Assembly: GCA_950106755.1 (NCBI GenBank)
Contig: OX467083.1
Span: forward strand, 47,630,555 to 47,694,554
DNA length: 64,000 nucleotides
Origin: Climacium dendroides
Lineage: Eukaryota > Streptophyta > Bryopsida > Hypnales > Climaciaceae
Reading direction: 5' to 3'
Shown: positions 51,218 to 63,774 of the stretch, in pieces
Position numbering within the stretch: position 1 is the first letter of the stretch
How the letters are laid out: the number at the start of each line of letters is the position of its first letter
Translations under genes and position numbers: made by a program
The notes under the pieces: generated by a model
What the model saw: only the letters and a program-made list of their open reading frames with translations
The model's database searches: none
What the model was told of the DNA's origin: nothing

Positions 51218-51586
51218 GGGGTAGTCACACCTTCTTCACACACGAGTTGAAAAATGGAGAACACGGATGTGGCGCGTTGGGGTTCGGTTGATGTTGTCCT
51301 TTCGCAGTAGAATATACTTAAGTACATACATCTTCCGGACTCCCACTCTTCACCTCCGGAGCTGAAGATTGGGAGTGCGGAAGATATATGTACTTAAGTT
51401 TATTCTTTTATGCTCTCCTTTTTCCTTTTTCAAGCTGCACTTTTCATTCTCCACCCTAAACACATCTTTCAGGGGTGTCACACCTTCTTCACCCTCTATC
51501 ACGGCTTCCCATTGGCTCCTCCAAACCCTCACCAACTTCTCATTCTCCATTCTTCAAGTGCCAAGTGAAGAAGGTGTGACTACCCC
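51218..51586. mobile_element. Foldback MITE with TA target duplication
   Basis: The ends GGGGTAGTCACACCTTCTTC and their exact complement match for 22 bases, with weaker pairing inward through TTGAA(A/G)AATGGAGAA. TA flanks both sides. The centre (about 51308-51408) is a second palindrome built on ACTTAAGTACATA and ATCTTCCG, around CTCCGGAG. Tc1/mariner-like by its TA duplication; the end sequence is not the usual Stowaway one. Confidence 0.75.
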
Positions 51587-54500
51587 TACTATTGAATAAT
51601 GAGACGGAAGAACGTAACATTGACCCAAAGACAGACCAACGGACCAACCGACCGAGCAACCATCACGGTTGTGAAATTTTAATTTTTTTTTTTGTTGTTG
51701 GAGTATTCACGTCAGGCAGCCACCACCGTGTGAATGTGAGTAGTGAGTGCCATTCTTTGTGCCTTTTAAACCCAAGAAGTGAGTTACAACTTACGTTTTG
51801 TTGGACTCAACTTGAGAGTCAAAATGCTCTGCAATTAATTTAAATTTCATGGTTACACACACACTGACTGACTGACTGTACGATCCAAGCAGAATGTCGT
51901 ACTTGGGCCTCTGGGTTCTGTACTTTCGGTTCATGCGAAGGATAAGTTATTTGGTACTGAAACTCTCACTGAAACTCTCAAGGTTTCATGTGGTGATTTT
52001 TATACTTTTGAGATAAGTGGTCAAAATTTGATCTTTGGGTGGGGATGCATTCGGTCCATGATTCAACACTTGTAACGTGAACACACACACAAAAAACCAT
52101 AAAAATCAGCGTGGTCGGAGGCACCTTTTTCTGAACTTTTTCCTTCTTTTTCTTTTTTAGTGTTGGGAATTGAATATGATGAATATTTTATTTTATTTTT
52201 TGAATAGAATTTTTGGATAAGGCGTGTGATTCATTTAAAATTTTCAAAGTGAAACTCCTTGGGTTAGCACTGAAATTAATCGTCACTGTTTCCTGAAAAG
52301 GTGCTGCCACCCTGCACCGGCCAGGGAGGATTGACCCCCTTAGTTATTGCCCTGTGTTTTAACCCTGGAGAAAACACTGAAATTTTTTGCCGCCCATCAT
52401 AAAACTTGGAAATTTTGAATTCATATTTGCGATCGGAGGCCCTAAATTAGTTGAGAAATGCGAAGAAATACAAAATTGATGCGGCACAAAATAGGTGCAA
52501 TTTTTACATTTACCCTTGAATGGAGTAATAAGGGGGTCAATCTTCCGTGGCCCCACCTCACTCCCCAGGTAGAATAAACAAGAGTTAGAGATTATACTAG
52601 AACCTCTTCCCTTGTCACTAATCACGTTGGGAAAAAAGTAAAAGACTGTCGATCTAGCTATTGATTTGGATACAAAAAGACATACATTAACCATTAACCC
52701 ACATTGTTTGCTGATGAGATTCATTCTGGAAAATACAAAGAAGGATGAGGTGAAAAAATAAAAATTAACAAAGCCCTAAGGGTGGTGGGTGAATCTATAT
52801 ATGTATATGTATACATATTTGGATTCATATAGATGGCTTGTATACAAATCCAGGGGGGCAACAAAATCAAAATTAATGAGTAACCACATGAATGAGTCAT
52901 TTTAGTGACTATCCACTCAAAAGACAGGTTACATAGCTTCACGTCATAACACTAAAATGTAGATGATTAACAAACAACACATCATAGCTAAGTTGATGGA
53001 AATGGTTTAATTGCACTTTGAGGAATTCTTTTAAAAGGAGTCCATTATCTATCTAGACTGATGGGTATATGGATGCTTTAAGGGTTTTTTACCTTACATG
53101 AACCTTCATAAAATTGTTTACTTGACTTTAAATCTTAAGTGGCTATTCTAATAATAAACTTATAATTTCCCTAATTTTTCTACAAGTTTATGATATTGAG
53201 TTAGATGGTTAAGTGTGATGTTGGCGTGGGTTTTAGAAATGAATGGCTTTGAGTGAAGTGTATACAAGATATGATTTGTTAATAGTACCATAAATGAAGG
53301 ACAAGATTAGCATGTCTTTGCCAAAATTTTAAATATTTTGATAAATGCTAAATTTTTTTTTTTCAAGATTCATTTTTTCCATACCATTTTTTTCTTAAAA
53401 AAATATCCCCAAAAATTTCTATTTACTTTTTGAATTATTTTTTTTGCCAAATCTACCCTACTTATGTGATAGGAGTGTATACCTACATTAGATTTCTATC
53501 AATATCATCAAATAATACCCTTGATACCATGGACTAGCATAATGTTCATATATTGCATAACCTTCTTTCAAAATGCAAAAGTCTTCCTTTAAATGCTAAA
53601 GCAAAATATAGTATTTCGTGTAAATACAAAGTGTTCTACATTATGTTAGAGACTAGCTCTTATGATCTAGTCCTTGCTAAGTAGAACCTCGGCTAATTGT
53701 TCTTCTCATTTAAAAAAAATTCAAACCTCCCTTCCAACTTGAAAAAAAAAATATTAGATGAAGACTATGTTGTAATTTTCAAATATTGAAAATTCAACAA
53801 AGAAGTAAGTTTGAAAGGAAAAATTGGCATCATTTTAGTCAAAGAGCATGTCAAAAAATTTTGAGGTATGAAGGAGAGTCTAACACCAATTATAAATGAT
53901 GTTATTATCCAATTGTTATTTCTAGGTATTTCACTTTGTGATAGAATAATTTACCTATTTCTACATAAACATCAATATATTATGTTAAAATTTCTTAACC
54001 CCTCAAAAAATAGGAGACGACCAAAATTTTCAATAGTTTAAAGAGTACATTGAAGCATGTTCCAACTTAAAAAATAACTTCTCAAGCTCAAAAAATTAAC
54101 TTTAATAAATAGATTGAATAAAATAATAATAATAAATGAAAAATAAAATAACTTTTTAATTTAAAAATATAAAATATAAAAAAATCACTATTCAATTTGC
54201 AATAAATTAAAAATAATAATCTATAAAATTTGACTCAAAATGTAATACATAAATATTGATTGTTTAATTTCTTCCGTACAGTGACTTTTCATTCATTATA
54301 TCAAAGAAATAATGAAACAAAAAGATTTAAAATAAATATACTCTATTAATTATGAACTTTCAATTATAGTGTGACAATTTCCCCGCAAATACATTACATG
54401 GCCTAGTTATCCTATTCCCAAGCAATTCTACAAAATCTGTGTCAAAAGTCAAGAACTTGTTTAAGAAGGATCCTCTCCAAAAATAGGTACTATGCTTTGG

Positions 54501-55189
54501 CATGATAAAAATCTATATTTGTAGACAAGAATCTATATAGATCAATCTCCACCAAAGATTGATTGCTTGACATTAACTGCCAACAAGAAAGAATAACAAT
54601 TGAACGGATGTTGTACAAATCATCCATTGGGATAGATGGAAAATCATAATCCCTACTTAAGACAATTTTTTCTGCTAGCAAGGAATCATGGAAAATAGTT
54701 TGCTTAGGAAATGAATGATGCATTTTCCAATGGTCTACGTACAAGTTAGTTTCACAATAGGGATGCAATTTAGGCAAGAATGCTAAGTAAATTGTCTATT
54801 AGTGTTCCTTCCATTTGTGTTATCTCTATAAGTGTTAAAATATCATGAGTTAATAGAGATTTGCACTCCTGCAAAATAAACACTATCAAATATTAAGTAT
54901 TAAGTGATATGAAATTGTTGATTCCCTACTTCTTTAATTTGACTTTGATAAGTGATAAAGTTGTAGTAAAGTTGAAAAAAGTTGTAGGATGCTAAGAGTG
55001 TACTTGAGACTTGGAAGAATTTTTCTGGAGCAAAGACCTAATTAATGATATCATGTGATTCATTAAGAATATCCAAGAACTTCAAAAGCAAATAAAATCT
55101 TGGCATGTAGAACATTATATATTTACTTTTGAATTTTATAAATGTTAATTTTTATAAATATTATATGTTATTGAGATCAATCTAGTATA
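51587..55189. other. Intergenic region
   Basis: No gene seen. A pair of inverted 20-base blocks (GGATTGACCCCCTTAGTTAT at 52328 and its near-complement at about 52519) may mark the ends of a small element of about 210 bp. The rest is AT-rich. Confidence 0.45.
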
Positions 55190-55650
55190 CCTTAAGTTAG
55201 GTTGTTTGTATTATTTTGTTTTGTTTGTTTCATACATTGAAATCTAACAAATCGTGAGGTGTGAGGCAAAGTTTTTGGTACCACTTGAAAGCTCTTGGAA
55301 AGGAGGGGTACATGGACTTTGTTTTGTGGCATTGGACCTATAGTAAAAAAATTATGGAATTTCAAAGTATTTATGAGTTTGAAAATTGAAATAAATTATT
55401 TTAAAAAAACAAGAACTTTCTTGTTGCATGTCCCATGCCACAAAACAAAGCCATTGCACTCTTTTGTGCATAAAGCTTTCTATTCATGCTAATTTTGTGG
55501 TGTTTGGACCTATAATGTGAAAGTTATAGATTTTAATTGAGTAAAATTTTGAATTGAATTATCTTCTATTTTGCAAAACTCACATCTTTTCCATGGCATG
55601 TCCAAATGCCACAAAACAAAGCCTTTGCACTCCTTTGTATGCAAAGCTTT
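55190..55650 (+). repeat. Repeat family R1, copy
   Basis: TTAGGTTGTTTGTATTATTT, TTGGTACCACTTGAAAGC, GTACATGGACTTTGTTTTGT, GGACCTATA and TATGGAATTTCAAAG occur in the family order, followed by an inverted half copy (GGCATGTCCAAATGCCACA, AAACAAAGCC). Confidence 0.7.
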
Positions 55651-57005
55651 CTAATTGTAAAAGTGAATTGAAGTCTTTCAATCCACTTTTCACATGTCAA
55701 ATTTAAAACATTGGTCACCAAAAAAATATGAGGTTAAAGGACATAATATGTACAACTCAAATCAAATTATGGATTTTCAAAATCTACTTTATAGTTTTTT
55801 TAAATGAATTTCTAATGTGAATTTTCTCCAAGATTTAGTGTATTTGAGGCTCATTTTCAAGAGCCCTCAATACTAAAAAATCAAGATTTGCAATGGACAC
55901 CCTTGCACAAAATGTTGAATTGAATAATCATAGTCATTCATTCTCAAAAAAAAAAATTGATGCTAAAATTAGACTTCAAAGAAGATAAAAAAAATTAACT
56001 ACAAAAAATAACAAGTACTAAGGTTTTTTTAACTCCTAAAAGACCAAGGTTTTTTTTGAAGAAGACATTGTCAAAAACTACATTTGGGGGGTATATTATT
56101 CAAAAACAAAAATTGAAACATTTTTTTTTGAAACTTCAACTTCACAAAACAAAAGTAAAATATTTGATCAAAGTGTGGAAAAAATTTCAGCTCATCTGAC
56201 CATGTGGATTGAAAGATTATAACATTTGAAGTGAGAAAAAAACTTTTTTTTCATTCTTGTGAAACAAGGTCAACAAACTTTGGGTCCTCCTAGAATACAA
56301 TTTTTTCTATACATGGAATTAAGGATTTTAACCATTTATAAGTATATGATGTTAGTTTACTTTTGAATAATTTTAGAAGCAACTGGGATATTTAGCTTAT
56401 ACTAAATCACCTTGCAATGCAAATGATTTCTTGTGCAATGAGGGATTCTTTTATTTAAAACCTGAATGGTAAAAAGTTAGAGACAAACATTTGGAATATG
56501 TGGAAAAAAATTCAAAAATTTTGACTTTATAGATTGTAAAATAATAGGACTTGATGTTAGAAGAAAATATTTTTTCTTGAAACTACCCCAACATAACGAA
56601 CAAAGTTTGCCTCCTCTTAGAATGAGATTTGAAGACTAAAATTTTGTTTTTTTTCTGGGACAATTGTATGCCATATTTGATTAGTTATATACATGCCAAA
56701 TTTCAAAAGTTGATGAGTTTTTTTGCAAAAGATTTCCAAAAGACTCTCAAATTGCCCAAGTTGCCCAAATAGTTCAAGGCAACATAACTTTTTATCTTTG
56801 CATCCAATTGGAAAAAAAATTGGTTTTTTATCAAGGAGGTGTATGTTCACACATTGTGTCCAAATTTCATGACCATCCGACCAAAAATGACTTCATAGAA
56901 AACTACTTGAGATTTCTTGCGTACGTTGAACGGATACTTAGTTTTTATGGATTAACTTCAAAGTATTTTCAACATCACAATTTGGTGACTTGGGCATTTG
57001 GGGGT

Positions 57006-57960
57006 TAAGTTAGGTTGTTTGTTTTTCTTTTCATTCTTCTATTTGTTATGGTGAGATCTCTAGAGCCATACGTTTTGTTGTTGTGTTCTTGGTACCATTG
57101 GAAAGCTCTTTATAAGGAGGGGTGCACAAACTTTGTTTTGTGGCATTTGGACCTATGCTATAAAAGTTATTGAGATTTAAAGTTTTTAAAAAAATTTAAA
57201 AATAGAAAATTATTTTCACTATTAGATATTATTGATTGTCACAACGCCACAAGGTACACTAGTCTTATACCTTAAATTAGGTTGTTTTGTTTGATATGTT
57301 GATATCTAAGAATCCATGAAGCATTTGGCAACGATCTTGGTACCACTAGAAAGCTCCGCACAAGGAGGGGGGGTGCACAAACTTTGTTTCCTGGCGTTTG
57401 GACCTACGTTTGAAAGATCTACACTAAATAGTAAAATTAGGTTGCCTTACTCAGGAAAGTTACCTCATGACTCACCACTCGTCCAGATGGAGGCACAAGC
57501 AATTCTCTAAATCCGAGCCATAAACCAGTGCACCAACCCATGCAACACACATGGTTCCTACATTACTGCATCCTTCTACAGTAACTGTACATATTTATAT
57601 AGTGTAGAGTGTCGAGAAATTAGTGTGGGGCAACCTAATTTCACTATTTAGTGTAGAATACCGAAGTTTTTTTCTGAATCAAATAATTGAATTAAATCAC
57701 CTTCTGGTTTGAAAAACTATTCATAACTTTCACATGGCACGACTGTCCAAACACCATGTTACAAAGCCCACCTTGCACTTCTTCACACGTGCATACAACT
57801 TCTTCTTCTTCTTTTTCATACAAGAGCGCAACCTCTCACACTGCAACAAAGCCCTTGCATTCCTTCATGCATAAAAGATATTGAATTTCAAAGTTTTTAA
57901 AAAATTAAAAAATTAGATTTTTCTTTTCTTTTATTATAATGTGGTAAACGGCGCAGGGAA
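57006..57960 (+). repeat. Repeat family R1, tandem copies interrupted by a MITE
   Basis: Copy one (about 57006-57265) runs from TTAGGTTGTTTGTTTTTC to CCACAAGGTACACTAGTC. Copy two starts at once with TTAAATTAGGTTGTTTTGTT and is split at 57419 by a 238-bp inverted-repeat element. An inverted half copy follows to about 57960. Confidence 0.7.
57419..57656. mobile_element. 238-bp inverted-repeat MITE inside an R1 repeat
   Basis: The first 28 bases (CTACACTAAATAGT then A-AAATTAGGTTGCC) are repeated inverted at the end, with one mismatch. The interior has no frame. I see no clean target duplication; the host repeat is visibly split between its GACCTACG and CCGAAGTTTTT parts. Confidence 0.7.
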
Positions 57961-58356
57961 CACTACTTTATTAGTTTAGTTCCAGTCAGTGCAGATCACT
58001 ATAAAATTTTACATTTTTTTTTACATAAAAAAGCCAAAAATAGCCCTGTAGATAAATTCCTTTGACCCCTGCTTTGTCACTGCTCATTGGCTGACCCTTC
58101 TTTTTGTCAGGGGAATGAAGTGCACCAGGTGTCACTGCTGACGGTAGGCTGCAGCCCATCCACATGGACTTCAAACCGTTGACTGAAGAAATTTAAAAAA
58201 GAAAAAAGAAAAAAAAGGGGGGTACTTGAACCCTTGTAGCAGGACTTTTTGATCAAGGATAATAATATGCCAAGTAAGTGGTCTTGAAAATCAACGAAAA
58301 AAATTTCAAAAAGAGGCACGCGGACGGAAAATTTCAAATTCTCATTATAATTAGAT

Positions 58357-58558
58357 TTAACCCTTAAAACGACATCGAGGACGTTTTTGTTTGTGAGAAA
58401 GATGGATGACAAAGAATCTTTCTATGTAGGACAAAAGTGCAATTTGTCACCCTTGAAATTGTGTGCAGAAACGGGAGGGCTTGTAAAGTAGTTTGACTTC
58501 TGATGAGTAAATTTTTTTAAGGCAAGATCATGATGGCACGAACTTGATGTTTAAGGTA
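58357..58558 (+). repeat. Dispersed TTAACCC-ended family, copy B
   Basis: Starts TTAACCCTTAAAACGACATC and GAGGACGTTTTTG. Then GATGACAAAGAATCTTTC, AGGACAAAAGTGCAATTTGT, GTAAAGTAGTTTGACTTCTG, and ends near GATGTTTAAGG. Confidence 0.75.
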
Positions 58559-60570
58559 ATAAATATGGCTATTATAGCCAACCTTTTGAACCAATTTAGG
58601 GAGAGGGGGGACTAACTATAATTGCAACCTTCAAATAAGAATTTGATTTGGGTTTATAAAATTTGATTTGGGATTGGAAAGGAACCCTTCTTGTGCACAA
58701 AGGGCGTGTTCTAAACACTGTACACACAAAATAAGTGACTTTTGAAGCTATGTGAGATAGTTGACAAATATTTTGAATTCTTTCAATGTAATGTCAATCA
58801 TCCATGATGAGTTGGGTATAGCTAACCTTGACTTGACCTCTTACTATGCTAGGTTCAATATGCCCAACTATTCTTTATTTCAATTAGACTGTAGACGGAT
58901 CAATCATTCACATTTTGAAAAGATTATTGTATGCACAAGCCATAAATTGGTGAAAAAGGGCTTTGCATGAAAGCCGCTATTAAGAAGAAATTGAACTCAA
59001 GAAGGGGCTACTTTGTAATGTAAAAGTTTGGGTGCGAAATAGCCTTCTCAACTCACTTATTGGGTTAAAAATTATATGAGGGACTTAAAAATTTGTTACT
59101 TTTATCCAATCCATCTCCATGATCTCATAAATCACATACCTTCTACATTAAATATCTACATACCAAGTAGCTACTACCAAGTGAGCTTTTAGTGTTCCTA
59201 CATGGTGGTACTAATGATAATGTGGACACCTTCATACTCACTTCAATTAGTACTAAAACTACTAAGAAAACTTAGAGCCTCTTTTTGCTAATAATTTTTT
59301 TTTTTTTTTTTCTCATTTTGAAGTATTGGTCAAGACACTGTTTTGGACCAATTGGGCAACCCACTTCAAAATTCATAAAAAATTCATACTTTTTCAAAAC
59401 AACATAAAATTTCAATTGCTCTCGGGCCCATTTGTCCCATTTGTCTTTCATGTGGGGAAAATTAAATTTTTTTTCAACAATACCAACAGGGCAAAGCCGG
59501 CAAACCAGTCATGCTGCCTGTGATAGGCTGGTTCGTCTGTAGCTTCAGTCAGTCAACGAGAATCTAAGGCTACAGATCTACATACTTCTATTCTTCTACT
59601 GGGCCACTTGTTAACCCTACTGGCACTTTGGAATAAGTTGCAAATCACTGTGCAGCTTTGACTGGAATACGCTTACTCTACTCCGCCAGATTTCTGCCGA
59701 ATCATCGATTTTCCTTTGCCTCAAATCCACGTCTATCATAAAAGGTGTTCATTACTGTATTCGCTGGCATCAGTCTGCACATCGATGCACGTCTGGTCAA
59801 TAGTAACACTTATCATAACATCCCGTCGCTAAAATTGGAAAAAGTCAACAGGTATGAAACAAGTTATGAACCGAACTCCGGGATTAAAAAAAAGAAGAAG
59901 AAACGAAAACGAAAACTCAATTCACTTTTCTGGGCTGCGCAAATCAACCTGGCTTACGAGGCACTGATGAGTTGCTATTGCTATTATAATCAGTACAGCC
60001 AACATAGTGGCGGAGAAACTAACACTGAAGGTCAAGTTTCGACTGTTTTTGGAACGTAAGTAGCTCATTTTTTCTGGAGAGAAAGAAAATGGGGTAGTGA
60101 TGATTCATCATTCATGCGCAGAGTTGACGTGGAGTCCGTCGTGGAGTGTGGCCGTTTTTCTAACAGACAAATCCAGGATCCCCGCCGGGTGAGTATTGAC
60201 TGGTCGCAAGAAGTCTCTGGCAATCCCGTTCGGAGATAGGCCGGCATCAGTATATCTCTCCCAGTACACGATCTCTCTTTTCATGTTCATTTCTTCTTCG
60301 ATCAGGTTGGAGGATTGGTAGTCTAGATTCGAACCGCGCACTGTTACTTATCACGTCGTAATCTTCTTGCCAGTGAGGCTTGTGGATTGTAATCTGAAAT
60401 ACTGGTTCAAGCTGGCTGGCTAGACACGCAAGCAAGCTTTTGCCTCAAATCTTCATTCTCTTTGTTACCTAGCTAGCTTCTCGTGGGGTGCCTGATCGAT
60501 CTCCGACTTCGCATCGTATCGTACGGACCCCTCAACCTCTCACCGCCGGGGATTCAAACTTCTTCACGAC
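58559..60570. other. Intergenic region upstream of the U-box gene
   Basis: AT-rich to about 59500, then closer to genic composition. A 104-codon frame at 59745-60059 has no recognisable content. The closer part may be promoter or leader of the U-box gene. Confidence 0.4.
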
Positions 60571-60580
60571 GATATATAGA
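60571..60580 (+). promoter_or_regulatory. Candidate TATA box of the U-box gene
   Basis: GATATATAGA lies about 300 bases before the ATG in an otherwise GC-balanced stretch. It is the only convincing TATA-like sequence in the last few hundred bases before the gene. Confidence 0.4.
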
Positions 60581-60875
60581 GTTCGGAAAGTGTGGCCAGC
60601 GTGCGTCAGTGAGGCAAGGTTGGCGTTTGTAAGTGCGTTAATTTACGATGCGAATGACGGGGTTCTGAGGTCCCGGGCTGACGCTAGATGTTGAGAACAA
60701 ATGTATTGAACGAGGATGGGATTTGCTTAGAAACGGGTTTTCGGATGGGAGCCTGCAGTTCAATCTCTTTGCTACTAGATAGCTTCCAGTGAGGTACGAG
60801 ATTGCAGTATTATCTTGCTGTGGAGACGGAATCTTTCGTGGTGCAGTTTAATTAAGTTCGTTTCTGGCTCTAGCG

Positions 60876-63040
60876 ATGGCCCTGGGCGCGGCTGTTTTGG
60901 CTGCTTTCCGATCGAAATCTTCGCCCTCTACTACAAGCACTGTCCCCTCCACTTCCCCCTCCCCCTCCCTCGCCCCTAGAAAACCAGCACCAGTTCCCGT
61001 CCCGTCCTTCTTCCTGTGTCCCATCACGTACGAGATCATGGCGGACCCCGTGACGTTAGACACCGGCATGACGTACGACCGCGCCAGCATCGAAGAGTGG
61101 CTGGAGCACGGCCACAACACGTGCCCTTCCACCAACCGCACCTTACTCACGCCCCACCTCATCCCCAACCTCACCCTGCACCGCGCCATCCGCACCTGGT
61201 GCGCCGCCAACCGAAGCTCCAGCAACGTGGACACGGTGTCCAAGCTCTTGGAGGTCATATCCCAGTGCAATGAAGTCGGGGCGTTTTATGACTGCGCCAA
61301 GGAGATTTACACTGTGGCGGAGGAGTCGGGAAGGACGAGAAGGACGTTGCGGGATTTGGGCGCCATTGGGATTGTGACGAGAGCAGTGGTTCGGTTGGAT
61401 GAGATTATTACGGAAAAGCGGTCAAAGAGTTGGAGTAAAGGGCTGGAGTATGCCATAGCGATTATTGCCATGTTGCACCCCAGTGGGGAGGCCGACAAAT
61501 GCTGGTACGAAGCTCACACCGAACTTTCTTTTCACATTCTCTAGAGTAGAATCTCCTGGCTGCACTGGTGCTACCGGTAACTGCTTGATCGGTGTTTAAC
61601 GCGCGTCGAAATGGCCAATGTCAGTGAAATTCACACTGAATGAACTTTTCAGAGTTTAATTACCATCATGATAATGAAACGGCAGCGCCCCTCACTGGTG
61701 GTAGATTATAGAGGGTTGAGTGTACTTCCATTCGATTGTGGGTGTCCAATGTTCAGATTGTTCGAATAGATTATGTTTTACGCCATTCCATCAATCCCAT
61801 CAGAAGGTTTGTGAATGTGACCAATCGTCGCTTCTACGAGGAGCTTTTTTGGAAGCTTTTCTGCACATTTACAAGTCGCCCCATTGAAAATTCAACGGAA
61901 CTGAAATGACAAGAAAATTTTAAAATCTTACGGGATTTTTATGATCACATGTTATGGTAGTGGCTCCATTACTCATACACCACAGTAGAGCAGAAGCTCC
62001 ATTGACCATCCAAGTGAACTTCGATTTGTGCCAACCCTATGTACAGATGTTTCGTATCTAATAAATGATTTTTAATTTGACCCAAATTGAACTTTCAAAC
62101 TTTTAGAGCTCACCAGTTTGCAGACTATCGTGTCCAAAGGCTCCCAGTTCTCACCTTTGTGGTGAAAGAATGGAACCTCTCCGATCCCTTTCTTCCTGTT
62201 TCGTGAAACCAATAGTCTAGTCTTTCCCTTCCCTTCCATTGCTGTCTAACGACTGTGTTCCCTGTTTTGTTGTGACCGATCAGCCTCCGCGTCCCAGGCC
62301 TTGTGACCATCCTCTCGTCGCTTCTCTCCACCGGCAGCACCACCGCGAAGATCAACTCCACCAAGGTCTTGCTCTCCATCCTCCCCTCTCCTGATTTCCA
62401 ATTCCAATTCCAGGTCTGCACCCACTGGGGCGCCCTCAAGGGTCTCCTCTCCCTCCTCCGCGACTCCTCCCTCACCCCAGCCGAGACTCGCCTCGGCCTC
62501 CGCTGCCTGCTCGCCCTCCTCTCCCCCCAGCAAGCGCAGACCCAGACCCAGCAGCAGCAGGGCCAATACACCCGCATCGCCGCCATCAACGAGCGCGCCG
62601 TCCACTCGCTCATTGAGCTTCTGCCCCGCGGGGAGCCTCGCTCCGTGGAGATCGCGTTCGCCATTCTGGAGGTCCTGGCGAGCTGTGCGGAAGGGAGGGA
62701 GGCCATCACGAACCACCCATTTGCGATTCCGAGGATTGTGGAGTATTTGCATGGAGTGAGCGGGCCAGCCACAGAGTATGCGGTGGGGACGTTGCATTGC
62801 GTGATTGAGTTCGGGAGTAATCGGAGTGTGGTGGAGACGGCGTTGAAGGCCGGGGCGTTCACGACGCTGTTGATGTTGTTGCCTAGTGAGTGTAGTGGGA
62901 GGTGTAAGGCGAAGGCCAGGGAGATGCTGAAGCGGTTGAATCAAAAGTACGCGGGGCGACCGGGGGATGACAATTTCAGTGTTTTCATTGAACGCGGGAT
63001 CAACAATCGACAGCAGCTGCAGCAACAGCAGATGGAGTAG
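60876..63040 (+). CDS. PUB: U-box/ARM-repeat E3 ubiquitin ligase (PUB22/23/24-like class)
   Basis: Transfers ubiquitin from E2 to target proteins; plant members of this class often regulate immune and stress signalling. Exons: 60876-61504 and 62284-63040, joined in phase (TG|C) across a 779-bp intron with donor CTG|GTACGA and acceptor GATCAG; 461 residues, normal for the class. A Ser/Pro/Thr-rich N-terminal tail is followed by the U-box (about 45-118): FFLCPITYEIMADPVTLDTG, YDRASIEEWLEHGHNTCP, PNLTLHRAIRTWC. Armadillo-type helices fill most of the rest: LEYAIAIIAML, GLVTILSSLLS, EIAFAILEVLASCAEGREAI, ATEYAVGTLHCVIEF. A Gln-rich tail ends QQLQQQQME. The start has strong context (GCGATGGCC). 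Exons are very GC-rich compared with their flanks. Confidence 0.93.
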
Positions 63041-63557
63041 GCTTCTGGGAGCTTGTTGTTGGAGGATTGGCAAGCTTGTTGGAGTAGCAAGAGCTCGTGT
63101 GGGAGTAGCAAGCTTACTCATCACGCATGCATCAATTCCCGCGTTGTCAGCTTCGATCTCGTTGAAGTACTGGCGCCCAAGAATACTGATGAGCACAGAG
63201 AATGTCAGGCCCGCAAGCGGACAGTACGTGCAGTGAGACCAGGGAATTCATTTTGAAGGTTCCTCTCTGCTAAACCGCGGAATTAGCATACGAATCCCGC
63301 TGGTCTGAATACACGAGATTTATGCGTTTCACCCCTCCAGGATCGAGGAAATCAGTTGCAAATTTCAAGGGGAAAATCAGATCCTGGAGGAGCAGTTTTA
63401 ACGCACTGGCCGAGTAACCTGCTGAGTATCCTTCCTGTGTCTGCTCTGTTTGACACCCGAACTCCCCAAGGAGTGAAGTGGCCTGAAAATTCGTTGAAGA
63501 TTTTATGATAGAGTCTTGAGGAAGGCCTTGTTGAATTGGTGATTTGAATTGGTGATT

Positions 63558-63774
63558 GGGACGAGGGGCATTTTTGGATTGATGGATGACAAAGAATCCT
63601 TGCAATAGGACAGAAGTGCAACTATTCATCCTTGGAATTTTGTTGTGAAAAGGGGAGGTCTTCTACAATAGTTCGACTTCCAATGAGCGCTTTTGCAATT
63701 TTGTAAGTAAATAATTCACACAGTATTCAAAGGGATGATTTTCACAGTCACAAGTCCATCCTTTAAGGATTAAA
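63558..63774 (+). repeat. Dispersed TTAACCC-ended family, copy C (partial)
   Basis: GATGACAAAGAATCCTTGC, AGGACAGAAGTGCAACTATT, GTCTTCTACAATAGTTCGAC and AATAATTCACACAGTATTCA follow the family order. It ends TTTAAGGATTAAA. The left terminus is lost. Confidence 0.7.

Noticed and set aside
52328..52540. Pair of inverted 20-base blocks (GGATTGACCCCCTTA)
   Set aside because: The pairing is short and no target duplication is visible, so not enough to call an element.
59745..60059. 104-codon plus-strand frame upstream of the U-box gene
   Set aside because: No recognisable motif and a poly-Lys stretch from an A-rich run. No splice or homology support.
60318..60335. tRNA B-box-like GGTTCGAATCTAG on the minus strand
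   Set aside because: No A box, acceptor stem or anticodon arm upstream at the right distance.
62125..63196. Long minus-strand frames of 245 and 316 codons
   Set aside because: Shadows of the GC-rich second exon of the U-box gene; composition is Arg/Leu/Gly-rich with no domain.
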